From assembly GCF_000196515.1 (NCBI RefSeq), contig NC_014248.1, forward strand, positions 3,910,001-3,974,000: 64,000 nt of DNA, written 5' to 3'. The first letter of the stretch is position 1. Each line of letters starts with the position of its first letter. This document shows, in pieces, positions 55,505-64,000 of this stretch. The notes beneath the pieces were generated by a model. That model did no database searches. It was not told the origin of the DNA and worked only from the letters and a program-made list of their open reading frames with translations. This DNA is from 'Nostoc azollae' 0708. Lineage in GTDB: Bacteria; Cyanobacteriota; Cyanobacteriia; Cyanobacteriales; Nostocaceae. The position numbers and the translations under genes are program-made.

Positions 55505-57175
55505 TTACATCTCCAACGTAGAACGAAGTGGGCGATACTGACTGTAGTTATTAGGGATTTGCAAACTTTGAACTTTCAAGTTTTGAATGCGATATAAGAA
55601 TGCTGTTCCCAACATTATGTGATGAGCAACATCAACAACATGACGATTTTGCGGTTCTGCTAGATATGAGCCGCGCACCCAGTCGTTAAAACCACCCATA
55701 GCGGGACCGCACCAAATTTGATAATCTACTTCTCGACCTTTTTCACCGGTGCTAGACCAACGGGAAGATAAACCTAAATACCAGCGAAAAATTAAAGCCA
55801 TTTTTAATTTAGGATTATTGACCGCTTTACCCAATTTCTCAGGATTTTTTTGGGATAAATAAGCAGCTGTTCCTTCCCAAACTTCGGCGATCTTCCTACG
55901 GAAGATTTGTTTTTCTAACTTCTCTCTTTCGGCTAAGGGAATATCTTCAATTGAGTCATAAGTGCGGTATAATTCATATAGTTTCTGCGCCCGCATGGGA
56001 AACATTGTTCCGCGTTTGAGAACTTGCAATTTGACTCCCATTTCAAACATATCTGCTGCTGGAGCCATCATCATATCTGCCATTTCTGCTTGAGCTAATA
56101 ATTTTTTTGTGTAGTCACAAGCTCCCGATTCAATGCATGATTGATTAATTGAACCAGTAACGATATAGGCAGCACCCATCATAAAAGCTGCTAAGGCTGA
56201 TTCTGGTGTACCAATTCCTCCAGCTACTCCAATTCTTATGGGTTTTTCATATTGATATTGTGCTTGAATTTCATCCCGTAAACTAATTATCGAAGGGAGC
56301 AAACACACCAAGGGACGATTATCCGTATGACCACCAGAATCAGCTTCTACGGTAATATCATCGGCCATTGGGACTTGACTGGCTAGATTTGCTTGTAATT
56401 CAGTAACTAGTCCTTGCTGAATTAAATCTTTGAGAATTCTAACGGGTGCTGGTTGCAAGAATTTAGTTGCAACTTCACGACGGGAGATTTTAGCAATGAC
56501 TTTATTTTTGATTTCGATTTGACTATTTGCATTTAAACCTAGTCCAGCCACTCGATAATAAACGATGTTAGGAGTTAAGTCTAAAAATGCAGATGCTTCT
56601 ACTGTTCTTACCTGATATTTGAGATATAATTCTACGGCGCGGTGTTCTATTGCTGGTTCGTTAGGACTATGAATTAAATTAAAAGCATAAGGTCCATGAG
56701 GTAAGGCTTCTTGAATGCGATTAATAGCGGTTTCTATCCGGTCTGGAGTTAAACCACCTGCACCATAAGAACTTAAAAGTTTTTGTTTTCCTACTGCAAT
56801 TACCATTTCTTCGGAAGCAATACCACCTGCCATTGCACCAGTCATATAGGCATATTGGACAGCATGAACTGTCAGAAAGTTGGGGTCGCCAAATTGTTGC
56901 AGTTGTAAAGGTGGAAGTGATATTAGTAGTTCTACTTGTGCTGATGAAGCGTTGTCAGCAGGTGTTAAATAACCATCGTTAGTAACGCCTATGTTATCTG
57001 CTACTCTAACTATATAACACGGTTTATCTAATGAGAGTAATTTATCTTTAATGGCATTTTGTTCAAATGCTATACAATCTAATGAACCTCTCCAAATTTG
57101 GTTCTGATGGTTGGAGAATGTGGAAAAGCTAAGTCCATTACCATGTTTATTTAGTACCGTATCGAGTGTTGTCAA
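55505..57175 (-). CDS. PfaD-like enoyl reductase of the heterocyst glycolipid cluster
   Basis: 556 residues. N-terminal part ([20 protein letters not shown] ... [13 protein letters not shown]) typical of PfaD, then an FMN-binding TIM barrel of the nitropropane-dioxygenase type: [44 protein letters not shown] and [15 protein letters not shown]. In polyunsaturated fatty acid synthases PfaD reduces enoyl groups in trans; the same job is expected here, making saturated chains. It follows hglC by 155 bp, a gap that contains only low-complexity sequence. Confidence 0.92.
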   Translation of the reverse strand: MTTLDTVLNKHGNGLSFSTFSNHQNQIWRGSLDCIAFEQNAIKDKLLSLDKPCYIVRVADNIGVTNDGYLTPADNASSAQVELLISLPPLQLQQFGDPNFLTVHAVQYAYMTGAMAGGIASEEMVIAVGKQKLLSSYGAGGLTPDRIETAINRIQEALPHGPYAFNLIHSPNEPAIEHRAVELYLKYQVRTVEASAFLDLTPNIVYYRVAGLGLNANSQIEIKNKVIAKISRREVATKFLQPAPVRILKDLIQQGLVTELQANLASQVPMADDITVEADSGGHTDNRPLVCLLPSIISLRDEIQAQYQYEKPIRIGVAGGIGTPESALAAFMMGAAYIVTGSINQSCIESGACDYTKKLLAQAEMADMMMAPAADMFEMGVKLQVLKRGTMFPMRAQKLYELYRTYDSIEDIPLAEREKLEKQIFRRKIAEVWEGTAAYLSQKNPEKLGKAVNNPKLKMALIFRWYLGLSSRWSSTGEKGREVDYQIWCGPAMGGFNDWVRGSYLAEPQNRHVVDVAHHIMLGTAFLYRIQNLKVQSLQIPNNYSQYRPLRSTLEM

Positions 57176-57330
57176 GGTAGTTGTTCCTCAAGTTGTAAGC
57201 AATGGTTTTACTTGTTCCTTGCTCTAGCAAGGAATCTTTTTTTAGGGCTACTAATGCTGGAAATTAGTAGAGGTAGAACCGCTGGAATTGCGTTCCCAGC
57301 TACCGGAGGCTAGGAACGAGAATTAATGAT

Positions 57331-60300
57331 TTATTTCTCTTCGCTGAGTAAGTTTTGAGCGCAAGCTAATTGCAGTTGAATTATTTTACTCATTTGTTGA
57401 CTAAAATCCTGTCTAGCTTCTAGGAAGGTGGTATGAGCTTGTGTTAATTTTGAATTATTTATACTCAGTTTTTGATACTGAGCTATTTTTAAATCATTCA
57501 TCTGGATTTTGTGAGTAGTTTTTTGAGTTGATGGGGTTTCAGTGCCAGTTAACTCAGAAGATTGTAGTTTATCTCCTGGTTTCAAACCGTTAGGCATGAG
57601 CGTTTTCATGGTTATTTTTTCTGGTTGAAAAATTGGTTGAGAGTAAATATCGTTAGGAGTAATTTTTACCGGAGGTTGTAGGGAATTGATAATTTTATAC
57701 TCTCGGTAATTAGGAATTATTTGCTGTTGCTTTAACTGAGGATATTTCTGGAAAATCTGACGGTTCTCTTCACTCAAAATTGCCGCAGTTATGGAATTAC
57801 CACCTAACGTAACTTTCTTCAGAGTTGCTTTATTTTTCTTTGCAGTTTCTGGAGATAGATTATACAGTGGAGATAAGTTCAAATTCACTCCATGACTAAG
57901 CAATTTTGCCAGTGCTTTAACCAGTGAAGTATGATCATCTATTCCGCGTCGGTTGAGGGATACACTGATGTGTTCTTGATTGCCCAGATTTTTATCTATC
58001 CAGCGGGAACAAATACCACCAGCACCTGCTTCAATAAAGATTTTTGCTCCGTCAGCGTAGACGCGATTAACTAAGCGGGGAAAGTCGAGTTGCTGACATA
58101 ATCCTTTGGCAATGTTGTAAGCAATCTGTTCACTATGAAGTGTGGTTGGTTGATATTCAGCAGCAGAATAAAAAGTAATACCGGGGATTGTTTGCGCTGG
58201 TAAGGTGTAGAGTTTTTCCAGTTCTTGAAATTCTGATTGCATTGCTTGACAATGAATTACATGATCAAAAGGTGCAGGAAAAGCGTTACAACCAAGAGTT
58301 TTAATGACGCGCTTACAAGCTGCTGGTCCACCGGCAATTAATACTTCTTCTGATGTATTAATCTGTGTTAGGTAGACGCGAGTTTCATTTTTTAAACACT
58401 CTCTGACCTGTTCTGGACTGGCCATGAGAACGTAATTGCTCCAGAAATTATTGTCTGAAGTCTCAGAAACTTTTGGTAGTCCCCAATGCTCACGCACAGC
58501 ATTTTTGGGACCTGATAATCTATCTCCAAACAAAGCTGATGAGTTAAAGGTGTTACTTACTTCATAAAAATTGCTCCATACTCCTTGAGCAACCATCATG
58601 CTAGTTTCACCTAAGCTATATCCAAAAATATATTTGGGTTTGATTTGAAAATCATCGGTGATAATTGTGGAAATGAGTCTGGTAAAAAGTACTTCTGCTT
58701 CAAACATGGCCAGAGAGTCATCGAACAATTTCTTTTCTAGGGTTTCTAATTGTCGAGTTGATAATTTACTCAGACTTCTAGGAAATACTAGTTTTTCGAC
58801 ATCCGCAGCACGTTCGTAAAGACTTTTGACGATTACATCATCAAAGGCTTTAGGAAATAGATGGAAGAGGGTACGACCAATACCGAGATAAGAATTTACA
58901 GCAGCGGGATAAACAAAGGCGATTTCTCCATCTTTACCCAGTGGTTTAGGTGTAAAATAACTGCCTATAGGAGTTTGCCAATCTTTGCCGTTTTCAAAGG
59001 CATTAGCTACACCTTTTTTAGCTGAGTTAATTTCTTTGAGTAATTCTTTTTGGTTGCGTCCAGTGAGGGAGAGTGTGTATTTTGCCTGAGAATGCTGTTG
59101 AAATTTGACAAATGTTTGACTAGCAATATCTTTGAGAGAATCAGAATTTTCAATTGTTTGCTGCAAATTTTCCAGTGCTGCAAATAAGCTAGATTGATCA
59201 TCAGCGCCAATGGGTAACAGATGAAAAGGTCTTGATTCTAAATATCTACTGCTGCGTTCTTGTTGTTGGGTTTCCTCTGATAAGATAACATGGCTAAAAG
59301 AGCCGTCACAGCCAATACTATTAATGGCTGATATTCTACATTTGACTTCTCTTTGTGAAAACCAAGGTCTGGATTCAGTAACGACGTAGAAGGGACTACC
59401 TTCCCATACTTGCGGTGTTTTGACACCAGACCATTGAGGAGTTCCGGGAATATATCTGTGGTAAAGACTTAGTGCGGTTTTAATTAAACTAGCTATTCCT
59501 GAAGCGACAAAGGTATGACCTATATTGGCTTTGACGCTACCAATGGCGCAGTGTAAACCATCTCTAACGGGGGGATACGCTTGGAGGATACCGTTAATTT
59601 CGGCTTGGTCTTCTGCGGGAATTCCACTACCGCAGACTTCTAAATAGTTGACTTCTGTCGGTTGAATTCCTGCTTGTTGAAAAGCTTGTTGACATACTTG
59701 GTTGATGGTAGTAGCATCTATGGCCATTGAGGGAGATTGACCGATACCGATGCCATCAATTACTGCATAGATGCGTTGATTATTTTGCAATGCTGTATCA
59801 TGTCGCTGGAGGACAATTGCACCTGCACCTTCTCCTACTGTCCAACCGTCGGCTTTTTGGTCAAAACTTAAGGTATTGATACCTGTATTTAGTTTTCCTA
59901 ATTGACTGCGGAGTAAGACGTTTTCGACACCACCTGCTAAGTCAACGGCACCCACTACTACTGCATCTACTTCGTTGGTAGCTAGTAGCATTTCTGCTAG
60001 TTCTAAGGCTTTAAAAGTGGCAGTTTCTACTGCACTAATAGTGAAGGAGGGTCCAGAGAAATTCCATAGGGATGAAATGCGACTGGCCATGATGTTGCCA
60101 ACATAACTGAGATATTCACTAAGCTCTACTTGATGGTGAATACTATCTTTGATGATGGTTTCTAATTGGCTGATCTTTTCTGGTGGTAAAGAAATTTCTG
60201 CCCCATTCAAACCGTCTTTAAGTTGCCAAGATGAGTTCCAACGTTGTTGTAGCTGGTGTACAGATAATTCTGTGTCTGCTGCGACAATGACCGCTACATT

Positions 60301-60654
60301 ACCGTTAGGTTTAATTTTCCCATCTTTGAGGGCGCGATCGCACACTTTTAATAATAAAGTCTGCTGTGGGTTGATTTTGTCAACTTCGCTGGGAGGAATT
60401 TTGTAAGCTAAGGTATCAACTTCAAAATCTGTAATATACGCCCCTGTTGGTGCTTGTCCTGCTTCTAACCCATACTCTTGCAGTAGCTTTGCTTGTTCAT
60501 TAACACCAAGCCATCTTTTTTCTGGCAGGGGGATAAAATGCTGTTTGCCATCGTAAATACTTCTTTCAAAAGCGTCTAATCCATCACATTCACCAAACAA
60601 GGCATCCATGCCGACAATTACCATTTTTGCGGTCTTATTTTCTTGAATACTCAT
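57331..60654 (-). CDS. hglC: Heterocyst glycolipid synthase HglC: chain-length-factor-type KS plus acyltransferase
   Basis: 1107 residues. Residues 10-460 have the ketosynthase fold, but the active Cys is replaced (VETAT, Thr213) and the first catalytic His site reads EVCGSGI. Only KANIGH is kept, so it is a chain-length-factor-like partner. Residues 575-940 are an acyltransferase with nucleophile Ser680 in FGYSLGE. The tail (about 1000-1107) is helical and polar with no carrier-protein motif. The start codon overlaps the hglD stop by 4 bases (ATGA), so HglD and HglC should be made in equal amounts and act as a KS-CLF pair, as in the PfaC arrangement. Gene name is by synteny with Nostoc. Confidence 0.87.
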   Translation of the reverse strand: MSIQENKTAKMVIVGMDALFGECDGLDAFERSIYDGKQHFIPLPEKRWLGVNEQAKLLQEYGLEAGQAPTGAYITDFEVDTLAYKIPPSEVDKINPQQTLLLKVCDRALKDGKIKPNGNVAVIVAADTELSVHQLQQRWNSSWQLKDGLNGAEISLPPEKISQLETIIKDSIHHQVELSEYLSYVGNIMASRISSLWNFSGPSFTISAVETATFKALELAEMLLATNEVDAVVVGAVDLAGGVENVLLRSQLGKLNTGINTLSFDQKADGWTVGEGAGAIVLQRHDTALQNNQRIYAVIDGIGIGQSPSMAIDATTINQVCQQAFQQAGIQPTEVNYLEVCGSGIPAEDQAEINGILQAYPPVRDGLHCAIGSVKANIGHTFVASGIASLIKTALSLYHRYIPGTPQWSGVKTPQVWEGSPFYVVTESRPWFSQREVKCRISAINSIGCDGSFSHVILSEETQQQERSSRYLESRPFHLLPIGADDQSSLFAALENLQQTIENSDSLKDIASQTFVKFQQHSQAKYTLSLTGRNQKELLKEINSAKKGVANAFENGKDWQTPIGSYFTPKPLGKDGEIAFVYPAAVNSYLGIGRTLFHLFPKAFDDVIVKSLYERAADVEKLVFPRSLSKLSTRQLETLEKKLFDDSLAMFEAEVLFTRLISTIITDDFQIKPKYIFGYSLGETSMMVAQGVWSNFYEVSNTFNSSALFGDRLSGPKNAVREHWGLPKVSETSDNNFWSNYVLMASPEQVRECLKNETRVYLTQINTSEEVLIAGGPAACKRVIKTLGCNAFPAPFDHVIHCQAMQSEFQELEKLYTLPAQTIPGITFYSAAEYQPTTLHSEQIAYNIAKGLCQQLDFPRLVNRVYADGAKIFIEAGAGGICSRWIDKNLGNQEHISVSLNRRGIDDHTSLVKALAKLLSHGVNLNLSPLYNLSPETAKKNKATLKKVTLGGNSITAAILSEENRQIFQKYPQLKQQQIIPNYREYKIINSLQPPVKITPNDIYSQPIFQPEKITMKTLMPNGLKPGDKLQSSELTGTETPSTQKTTHKIQMNDLKIAQYQKLSINNSKLTQAHTTFLEARQDFSQQMSKIIQLQLACAQNLLSEEK

Positions 60655-62012
60655 TTGCTGACTTCCCCCTGTTCCAGAATTAAATGAGAGTTATTTCCAC
60701 CAAATCCAAATGCGCTTAAAGCTACGTGCTTACTTCCTTTACTCGGCCAAGATGTGGCGGTTCTGACAATGTTTTGAGGCGAAACAACATTATTATCAGA
60801 ACCCATAGGTTGGCTGACATTAATAGTGGCTGGGATAACATTATGAGACATACTTAAAATCGTTTTCGTTATCCCCACCATGCCAGCAGCAACAAGTAAA
60901 TGACCGACATTTGCTTTAGCTGAACCCACCAAAGGCACTGCTTGATTTTCACCAAAAAAGCCTTGGACAGAGTTAGATTCAGTGGTATCTCCTAATAGAG
61001 TACCGGTAGCGTGACACTCTAAATAATCAATGGTTTTGGGGTTAAGTTTAGCCTCAGTAAAAGCTCTTTGGTATGCCAGAGTTTGTCCTTGAGCATTAGG
61101 ACTGAGGAGGTGCTTCCCTTTACCATCATTAGATAGACCATTACCGCAGATTGTTGCTAAAATTTTGTCTCCATCTCGCACAGCATCACTGTATCTTTTG
61201 AGCATTACCATTCCTATTCCTTCGGAGGTAATTAACCCACGTGATGACTTGTCTAGAGGACGACTAATGCCATTTTCTGGATATCCTTGAATACCCGAAA
61301 ATAACATTCTGACAAACAACGGATCTGAGCAACTAATAGCACCAGCTAACATCAAATCTGCTTTGCCGGATTGCAGATAATGGGATGCTAATTTAATGGC
61401 ATAAAATGATGATGAACAGGCAGCATCTATACAGAAATGAGTTCCAGAAAGAGCAAATGCACGGGAAATTATGGCAGCAGGTAAACCGGAAACCATTGCA
61501 TTATATGGTGATGCTTTGGCTGCGGTGGGTACACCTGCTAAATGGAAATCTTTTTCCTGTAAAAGTTCACCAATAGCAGGTTCAATCGTTTGCTGATAAA
61601 TGGGAGCAAACAATTGATTAGATACTTTGGTTGGTAAAGCGAGAGTTCCTAAAATTAGGCCGCATTGAGAGAGTGCAGATTCATTTCCCCAATAGCTACT
61701 GTTAACAATTGCTTGTTTAGCTGCATACAGTGACCATTTAAAAGTATTGTCCAGGCTTTGTACAAATTCCATAGGTAAATTGTACTCGCTAGGATTAAAG
61801 TCAAAGTTACGGATAAATCCACCTTTAAAAAAGTAAAATTTTTCCGGTGTACCTTTGTGAGAATCGTAGAATATGCCAGGGTCTAAACCTAAATCGGCAA
61901 CACTAATATCAGAAGTTGAGTCTTTTTCTTCGCTGAGATTCTGCCAAAATTGTTCAGGATTTGTAGCATCTGGAAAGAGGCATGATAATCCAATGATGGC
62001 TATTTTTTCCAC
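60651..62012 (-). CDS. hglD: Heterocyst glycolipid synthase HglD: beta-ketoacyl synthase
   Basis: 453 residues, a single ketosynthase domain with the full triad: Cys199 (CIDAACSSSF), His334 (ECHATGTLLGD) and His371 (AKANVGHLLVAAG). It would carry out the condensation steps in elongating the glycolipid aglycone, working with the inactive KS-like part of HglC encoded next to it. 141 bp of repeat-like DNA separate it from the KR-DH gene upstream. The function is firm; the symbol rests on gene order. Confidence 0.85.
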   Translation of the reverse strand: MEKIAIIGLSCLFPDATNPEQFWQNLSEEKDSTSDISVADLGLDPGIFYDSHKGTPEKFYFFKGGFIRNFDFNPSEYNLPMEFVQSLDNTFKWSLYAAKQAIVNSSYWGNESALSQCGLILGTLALPTKVSNQLFAPIYQQTIEPAIGELLQEKDFHLAGVPTAAKASPYNAMVSGLPAAIISRAFALSGTHFCIDAACSSSFYAIKLASHYLQSGKADLMLAGAISCSDPLFVRMLFSGIQGYPENGISRPLDKSSRGLITSEGIGMVMLKRYSDAVRDGDKILATICGNGLSNDGKGKHLLSPNAQGQTLAYQRAFTEAKLNPKTIDYLECHATGTLLGDTTESNSVQGFFGENQAVPLVGSAKANVGHLLVAAGMVGITKTILSMSHNVIPATINVSQPMGSDNNVVSPQNIVRTATSWPSKGSKHVALSAFGFGGNNSHLILEQGEVSK

Positions 62013-62153
62013 TGTTGAAATCCTCGTTGGGGCATAAGACGTTAAGGAAATTGTTATTTCCTCAGTGTTTTAGGATTTACGCTATTCCCCCAATCGCGGT
62101 TATTCAGTTATTGGGCATTGGGCATTAGGAAAATTACTTCCCCAGTCCCCTGT

Positions 62154-63884
62154 TTACTTCTTATTTAACATTTTCATTGGCCAAATGACGGCTTTTGCTC
62201 CTAAGATACGTGAATATATTTTTCTTTCACGACTGTGGATAATGAAGTTGACGGTTGCACCAGTGTCGGTTTTAGCTATCATTTCACAGGAAACATAAAA
62301 TGGTATGTTGAATGGTACGGCTAAATATTGTTCACAGTATGTTAATTGTCCTGGTAAACAAACTTCTTGATAGAAGTGATTTAACCATAACCATAGGGTT
62401 TGGGTACTCACATCAATTATGTAAGGATTGTGCCATTTGACGGGAAACTGTCCTTGTTGTTGGGCTGTAATTTCTTGCCAACAACATTCGGCTGTAAGTT
62501 TCTCTGGGCTAATGTTTAAAATTCTGCTAATTTCCTGGAAAGCTGGTCCATGAAATAAGGATAAATCGCCATTTTGATAAAATCCTTTACCTGTGGTGGT
62601 GACAATATTATCTTCTCTGAGATCCATTGATTGATAAATGGGTGCTTCTGGCATATTTTTTACCAGTTTAATCAGAGAACTGAAATGATAATGAGTCCTG
62701 CCTTCAGGTGTTTTACTCAATATTTTGGTCTGAAACTCAACAAATTCACCATCGCTTTTAGAAACTTCTTGTATTTCTAGAATATGTTCATGAGCTAGGG
62801 TTGAATTGAAGGTAATTCCCTTCAAAACTTTGAAGTCTTGGCAACTGAAATATCTATAGCCAGGATAAATTTCTTCACAACCATTCACCATCCATGATTT
62901 AGCACAGGTGGCTGGTAATACTGGTGAACCCGCAATTGTATGATCATGCAAAAATGGATTTTCTGCTAATGTCATGCGCCGTTTAATACGATAGCTGCGG
63001 AGTTCCGAACCTAAAGGAATAGGTGGTAGTTTCATGGGACTACCAATCACAACTTGGCTATTATTTTGATAGGCTGGATGCAGTTCATTAACTAACATTT
63101 GCGTGCCAGTTCCTACAGGAATAATACCAATTCCTCTTTCTGCAAATGCTTTTTTTAATTGTGGTGTCACCATGCCACTATCCCAAGCACCCCAGTTAAT
63201 TGCCACTACATGACATTGAGGATAATTTTGCTTAATTTTGTGGGCGGATTTGTTGAGAATTTCGTTAGCGATCGCATAATCACTTTGACCAATATTCCCA
63301 TAAAAACCTGTTACAGAAGAAAACAAAACTAAATGCTGTAATTGCTGAGGATTAATACAGTTAAGTAAGTTTTGTAATCCTTGGACCTTGGGAGTGTAAA
63401 CCTTCTCAAAATCCTCTGATGTTTTCTTTTCAATTAACTTATCAGCTAAGTTACCAGCACCGTGAATAATGCCTGTAACTTGACCAAACTTTTGAGCAGT
63501 ATTGTTGAGTTTGTCTTGCAAAGCCATTGTATCAGTGACATCAACGCTGATATATTCAGCTTTTGCACCTGCTTCTTCAATTGCTACTAATGTCTTCTTA
63601 ATTTCTCGGCTGGAATTAATTTCATTAAATATCTTTTGTACCATCATGGGTGTTGGCTTCTCACCTTGAGAAATCAAATTTTCCATGATGCGTTTTTTTA
63701 AAGCTGCATCTTCTAAGAAATCACGAGTATATTCGGGTTCTGTGGTAATTTCCGAACGACCCAAAAGAATAAACGTACAAGGTTGGTTTTGTGCTAATTT
63801 AATGGTGCATTGAGCAGTGATTCCCTTTGCTCCACCACTGACAACGAAGACAGATGATCGATTAACTTGAAGTATTGCTGTCAT
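62154..63884 (-). CDS. Ketoreductase-dehydratase protein of the heterocyst glycolipid cluster
   Basis: 576 residues. Residues 8-270 are a polyketide-type ketoreductase (VVSGGAKGITAQCTIKLA; Ser and Tyr in LFSSVTGFYGNIGQSDYAIA). Residues 295-570 have a hot-dog dehydratase fold with HDHTIAGSPVLPATC (the His of the N-half) and a second half around FHGPAFQEIS. It would reduce and dehydrate the keto group between the HglD/HglC condensation and the PfaD-like enoyl reduction. Start MTAILQVNRSSVFV at 63884. The 116 bp beyond it to the window edge hold no gene. Confidence 0.88.
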   Translation of the reverse strand: MTAILQVNRSSVFVVSGGAKGITAQCTIKLAQNQPCTFILLGRSEITTEPEYTRDFLEDAALKKRIMENLISQGEKPTPMMVQKIFNEINSSREIKKTLVAIEEAGAKAEYISVDVTDTMALQDKLNNTAQKFGQVTGIIHGAGNLADKLIEKKTSEDFEKVYTPKVQGLQNLLNCINPQQLQHLVLFSSVTGFYGNIGQSDYAIANEILNKSAHKIKQNYPQCHVVAINWGAWDSGMVTPQLKKAFAERGIGIIPVGTGTQMLVNELHPAYQNNSQVVIGSPMKLPPIPLGSELRSYRIKRRMTLAENPFLHDHTIAGSPVLPATCAKSWMVNGCEEIYPGYRYFSCQDFKVLKGITFNSTLAHEHILEIQEVSKSDGEFVEFQTKILSKTPEGRTHYHFSSLIKLVKNMPEAPIYQSMDLREDNIVTTTGKGFYQNGDLSLFHGPAFQEISRILNISPEKLTAECCWQEITAQQQGQFPVKWHNPYIIDVSTQTLWLWLNHFYQEVCLPGQLTYCEQYLAVPFNIPFYVSCEMIAKTDTGATVNFIIHSRERKIYSRILGAKAVIWPMKMLNKK

Positions 63885-64000
63885 AATTCCTCAAAAATTC
63901 AATTTTCCGAGTGCTGATTAAAAATATGAATTGTGTTTCGTGCAAAGGCACAAAGTTTTAGATTTTAAATTTCACAATTTATGCAAATCAAGCTATGTGA

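Overview
The window comes from a filamentous, heterocyst-forming cyanobacterium (order Nostocales). The evidence is an uptake hydrogenase operon (hupS-hupL), a complete hydrogenase-maturation set (hypF-C-D-E-A-B), a heterocyst glycolipid synthase cluster (hglD-hglC-pfaD-like-hglB), an NDH-1 subunit gene (ndhH), a PAM68 photosystem assembly factor next to rpsO, frequent HIP1 octamers (GCGATCGC, more than ten copies, e.g. near 3658, 9548, 11291, 43012, 63268), an AT-rich base composition and many heptamer short tandem repeats. An unusually large share of loci are broken by in-frame stops, frameshifts, insertion sequences (IS) or small repeats. That level of erosion would fit a symbiont such as the Azolla cyanobiont, but the species is an inference.

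Layout. 1-4.2 kb: end-truncated cobQ, a small conserved protein, peroxiredoxin Q, a secreted small protein and an ABC-2 permease. 4.6-7.2 kb: a small gene of unknown function cut in two by a dead IS4-family element with a 10-bp target duplication. 7.4-10.1 kb: hupL and hupS on the minus strand. 10.8-13.3 kb: a divergent plus-strand group (TPR protein, two small membrane proteins, NifU-like/Rieske fusion) that matches the start of the extended hyp operon known in Nostoc. 13.3-17.2 kb: a graveyard holding a relic of a duplicated hupL/TPR segment and a Uma2 gene split by a dead IS1634-family element. 17.3-25.1 kb: NHL-repeat gene, hypF, C, D, a tautomerase pseudogene, E, A, B. 25.4-33.7 kb: FAD monooxygenase, SSB, NAD-dependent dehydrogenase, a NDUFAF7-like methyltransferase, a phosphatase pseudogene, ndhH and sfsA. 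33.9-38.9 kb: mostly pseudogenes (GAF-GGDEF with a MITE, 2OG-Fe dioxygenase, TPR protein) plus a PEP-CTERM-like secreted protein. 38.9-50 kb: Ser/Thr kinase-WD40, 2TM protein, polyphosphate glucokinase, arogenate/prephenate dehydrogenase, pentapeptide-repeat pseudogene, DUF1517-like protein, lipoprotein, DAHP synthase, PAM68, rpsO. 50.3-52.7 kb: an S51 peptidase pseudogene and an IS701-family transposase relic. 52.9-63.9 kb: SDR at the hetN position, hglB, pfaD-like, hglC, hglD and a KR-DH gene.

How it works together. HupSL recycles the H2 made by nitrogenase in heterocysts. The Hyp proteins build its NiFe(CN)2CO centre, and the extra genes upstream of hypF are candidates for maturing the HupS iron-sulfur clusters. 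The hgl genes make the long-chain polyketide-type alcohols of the heterocyst glycolipid layer that keeps O2 out. These two core functions are intact, while most accessory genes are decaying.

I found no CRISPR array, rRNA, tRNA or defence island that I could support. The best leads for new biology are the extended hyp genes, the SDR replacing or diverging from HetN, the ndhH/NDUFAF7-like pairing, and the repeat families that are invading genes.
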